In this document: in pieces, positions 63,596 to 64,000 of the stretch
Layout of the letters: every line of letters starts with the position of its first letter
How positions within the stretch are numbered: the stretch's first letter is position 1
Source: Cladosporium sp. IMV 00045
Taxonomy: Eukaryota; Ascomycota; Dothideomycetes; Cladosporiales; Cladosporiaceae
Direction of reading: 5' to 3'
DNA: 64,000 nt
NCBI GenBank assembly: GCA_001931905.2
Contig: MSJI02000830.1
Span: 26,008-90,007, forward strand
The notes under the pieces: model-generated
The model's input: only the letters and a program-made list of their open reading frames with translations
The model's database searches: none
What the model was told of the DNA's origin: nothing
Position numbers and translations under genes: made by a program

Positions 63596-64000
63596 ATGGA
63601 CCCGCTAAACCAGACCTCGGAGAACAGCGTGCAGAGTGCCCCAGCCAACGACCAGGTGCCCAACGATGGCACTGGTAAGTCCTATCTCTATCTACATGAC
63701 CAGCACTCTCCCTACCATACTGACACTCTTTCTCCCAGGCGTTGTCCGTCTCGACCCATGGCTCGAGCCCTTCTCCGGCGCCCTTCGCTCTCGTTACTCA
63801 AAAGCTCAGGAATGGATCAAGAAGCTGGATGCCCACGAGGGTGGCCTGGAGAAGTTCTCACGCGGATATGAGCGATTTGGCTTCACCGTCGCTCCCGACA
63901 ACACAATCACATACAGAGAGTGGGCTTCCAATGCTCTCCGCGCATACCTCATCGGCGACTTCAACGGCTGGAACCGGGATAGCCATGAGATGAAGAAAGA
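63596..64000 (+). CDS. GBE1: 1,4-alpha-glucan (glycogen) branching enzyme, 5' part
   Basis: Start of the glycogen branching enzyme; the window ends inside exon 2. Exon 1 is 63596-63674 (MDPLNQTSENS...NDGTG). Intron 63675-63738 is 64 bp (GTAAGT...CCCAG). Exon 2 runs from 63739 to the edge and reads VVRLDPWLEPFSGALRSRY, EKFSRGYERFGFTVAPDNTITYREWASNALRAYLIGDFNGWN. The last segment is the start of the CBM48 module that precedes the GH13 catalytic barrel. The enzyme makes alpha-1,6 branches in glycogen. The catalytic part is outside the window. The ACCACCCACCATGG start context is strong. Confidence 0.93.

Noticed and set aside
1..64000. CRISPR array, bacterial operon, prophage or secondary-metabolite cluster
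   Set aside because: No regularly spaced repeats, no polyketide or peptide synthetase domains and no phage genes were seen.

Overview
The window reads as nuclear DNA of a filamentous ascomycete, most likely a dothideomycete of the Capnodiales/Mycosphaerellales type. The evidence is that genes are short and densely packed on both strands, introns are 49-175 bp with GT...AG ends, start codons sit in CCACC/CACA contexts, and almost every recognisable protein matches a conserved fungal housekeeping family. No bacterial operon, CRISPR array or viral gene was seen. The lineage is an inference from sequence style; the kingdom is certain.

Layout. 1-8.3 kb: SET2 (H3K36 methyltransferase), POP8 (RNase P/MRP), SPT4 (elongation factor) and PPT1 (TPR-PP5 phosphatase). 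8.3-16.8 kb: one unrecognised 308-aa gene with a repeated 5' leader, one long disordered protein, a 20-N assembly gap inside a poly-C tract, and much intergenic sequence. 16.8-28.1 kb: a compact block with a class I glutamine amidotransferase-like protein, COG1, SNRNP27, BET1, PEX16, an HD-domain hydrolase, RPN8 and a SWIM-domain SWS1/SHU2-like protein. 28.1-33.1 kb: microsatellite-rich noncoding DNA with one possible frame-broken gene. 33.1-47.3 kb: a FUN19-like SWIRM protein, CDC50, a secreted M43 metalloprotease, RDH54, a short MetE-like protein, RNase H1 and a DUF202 membrane protein. 47.3-53.3 kb: a 6-kb gene-free AT-rich block with a perfect 46-bp inverted-repeat element (MITE-like) and a 92-bp tandem duplication. 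53.3-64 kb: PAN3, a WWM1-like WW protein, an intron-containing tRNA-Lys(CTT), a mitochondrial ClpX (MCX1) and the 5' end of the glycogen branching enzyme, cut by the window edge.

How the genes relate. They are not one pathway, but themes recur: transcription elongation chromatin (SET2, SPT4), RNA processing and decay (POP8, SNRNP27, PAN3, RNase H1, tRNA), ER-Golgi traffic and membranes (COG1, BET1, CDC50), proteostasis (RPN8, ClpX), and homologous recombination (RDH54, SWS1/SHU2-like). Several pairs are divergent with short shared upstream regions (COG1/SNRNP27 260 bp; HD protein/RPN8 276 bp).

No clearly new biological system was found. The items most worth checking are the inverted-repeat element with a detached 14-bp terminal match 8 kb away, the CpG-poor AT-rich block, the long stop-free extension upstream of the usual PAN3 start, the ClpX that keeps its ClpP-docking IGF loop, and a basic stop-free leader without an AUG before RNase H1.
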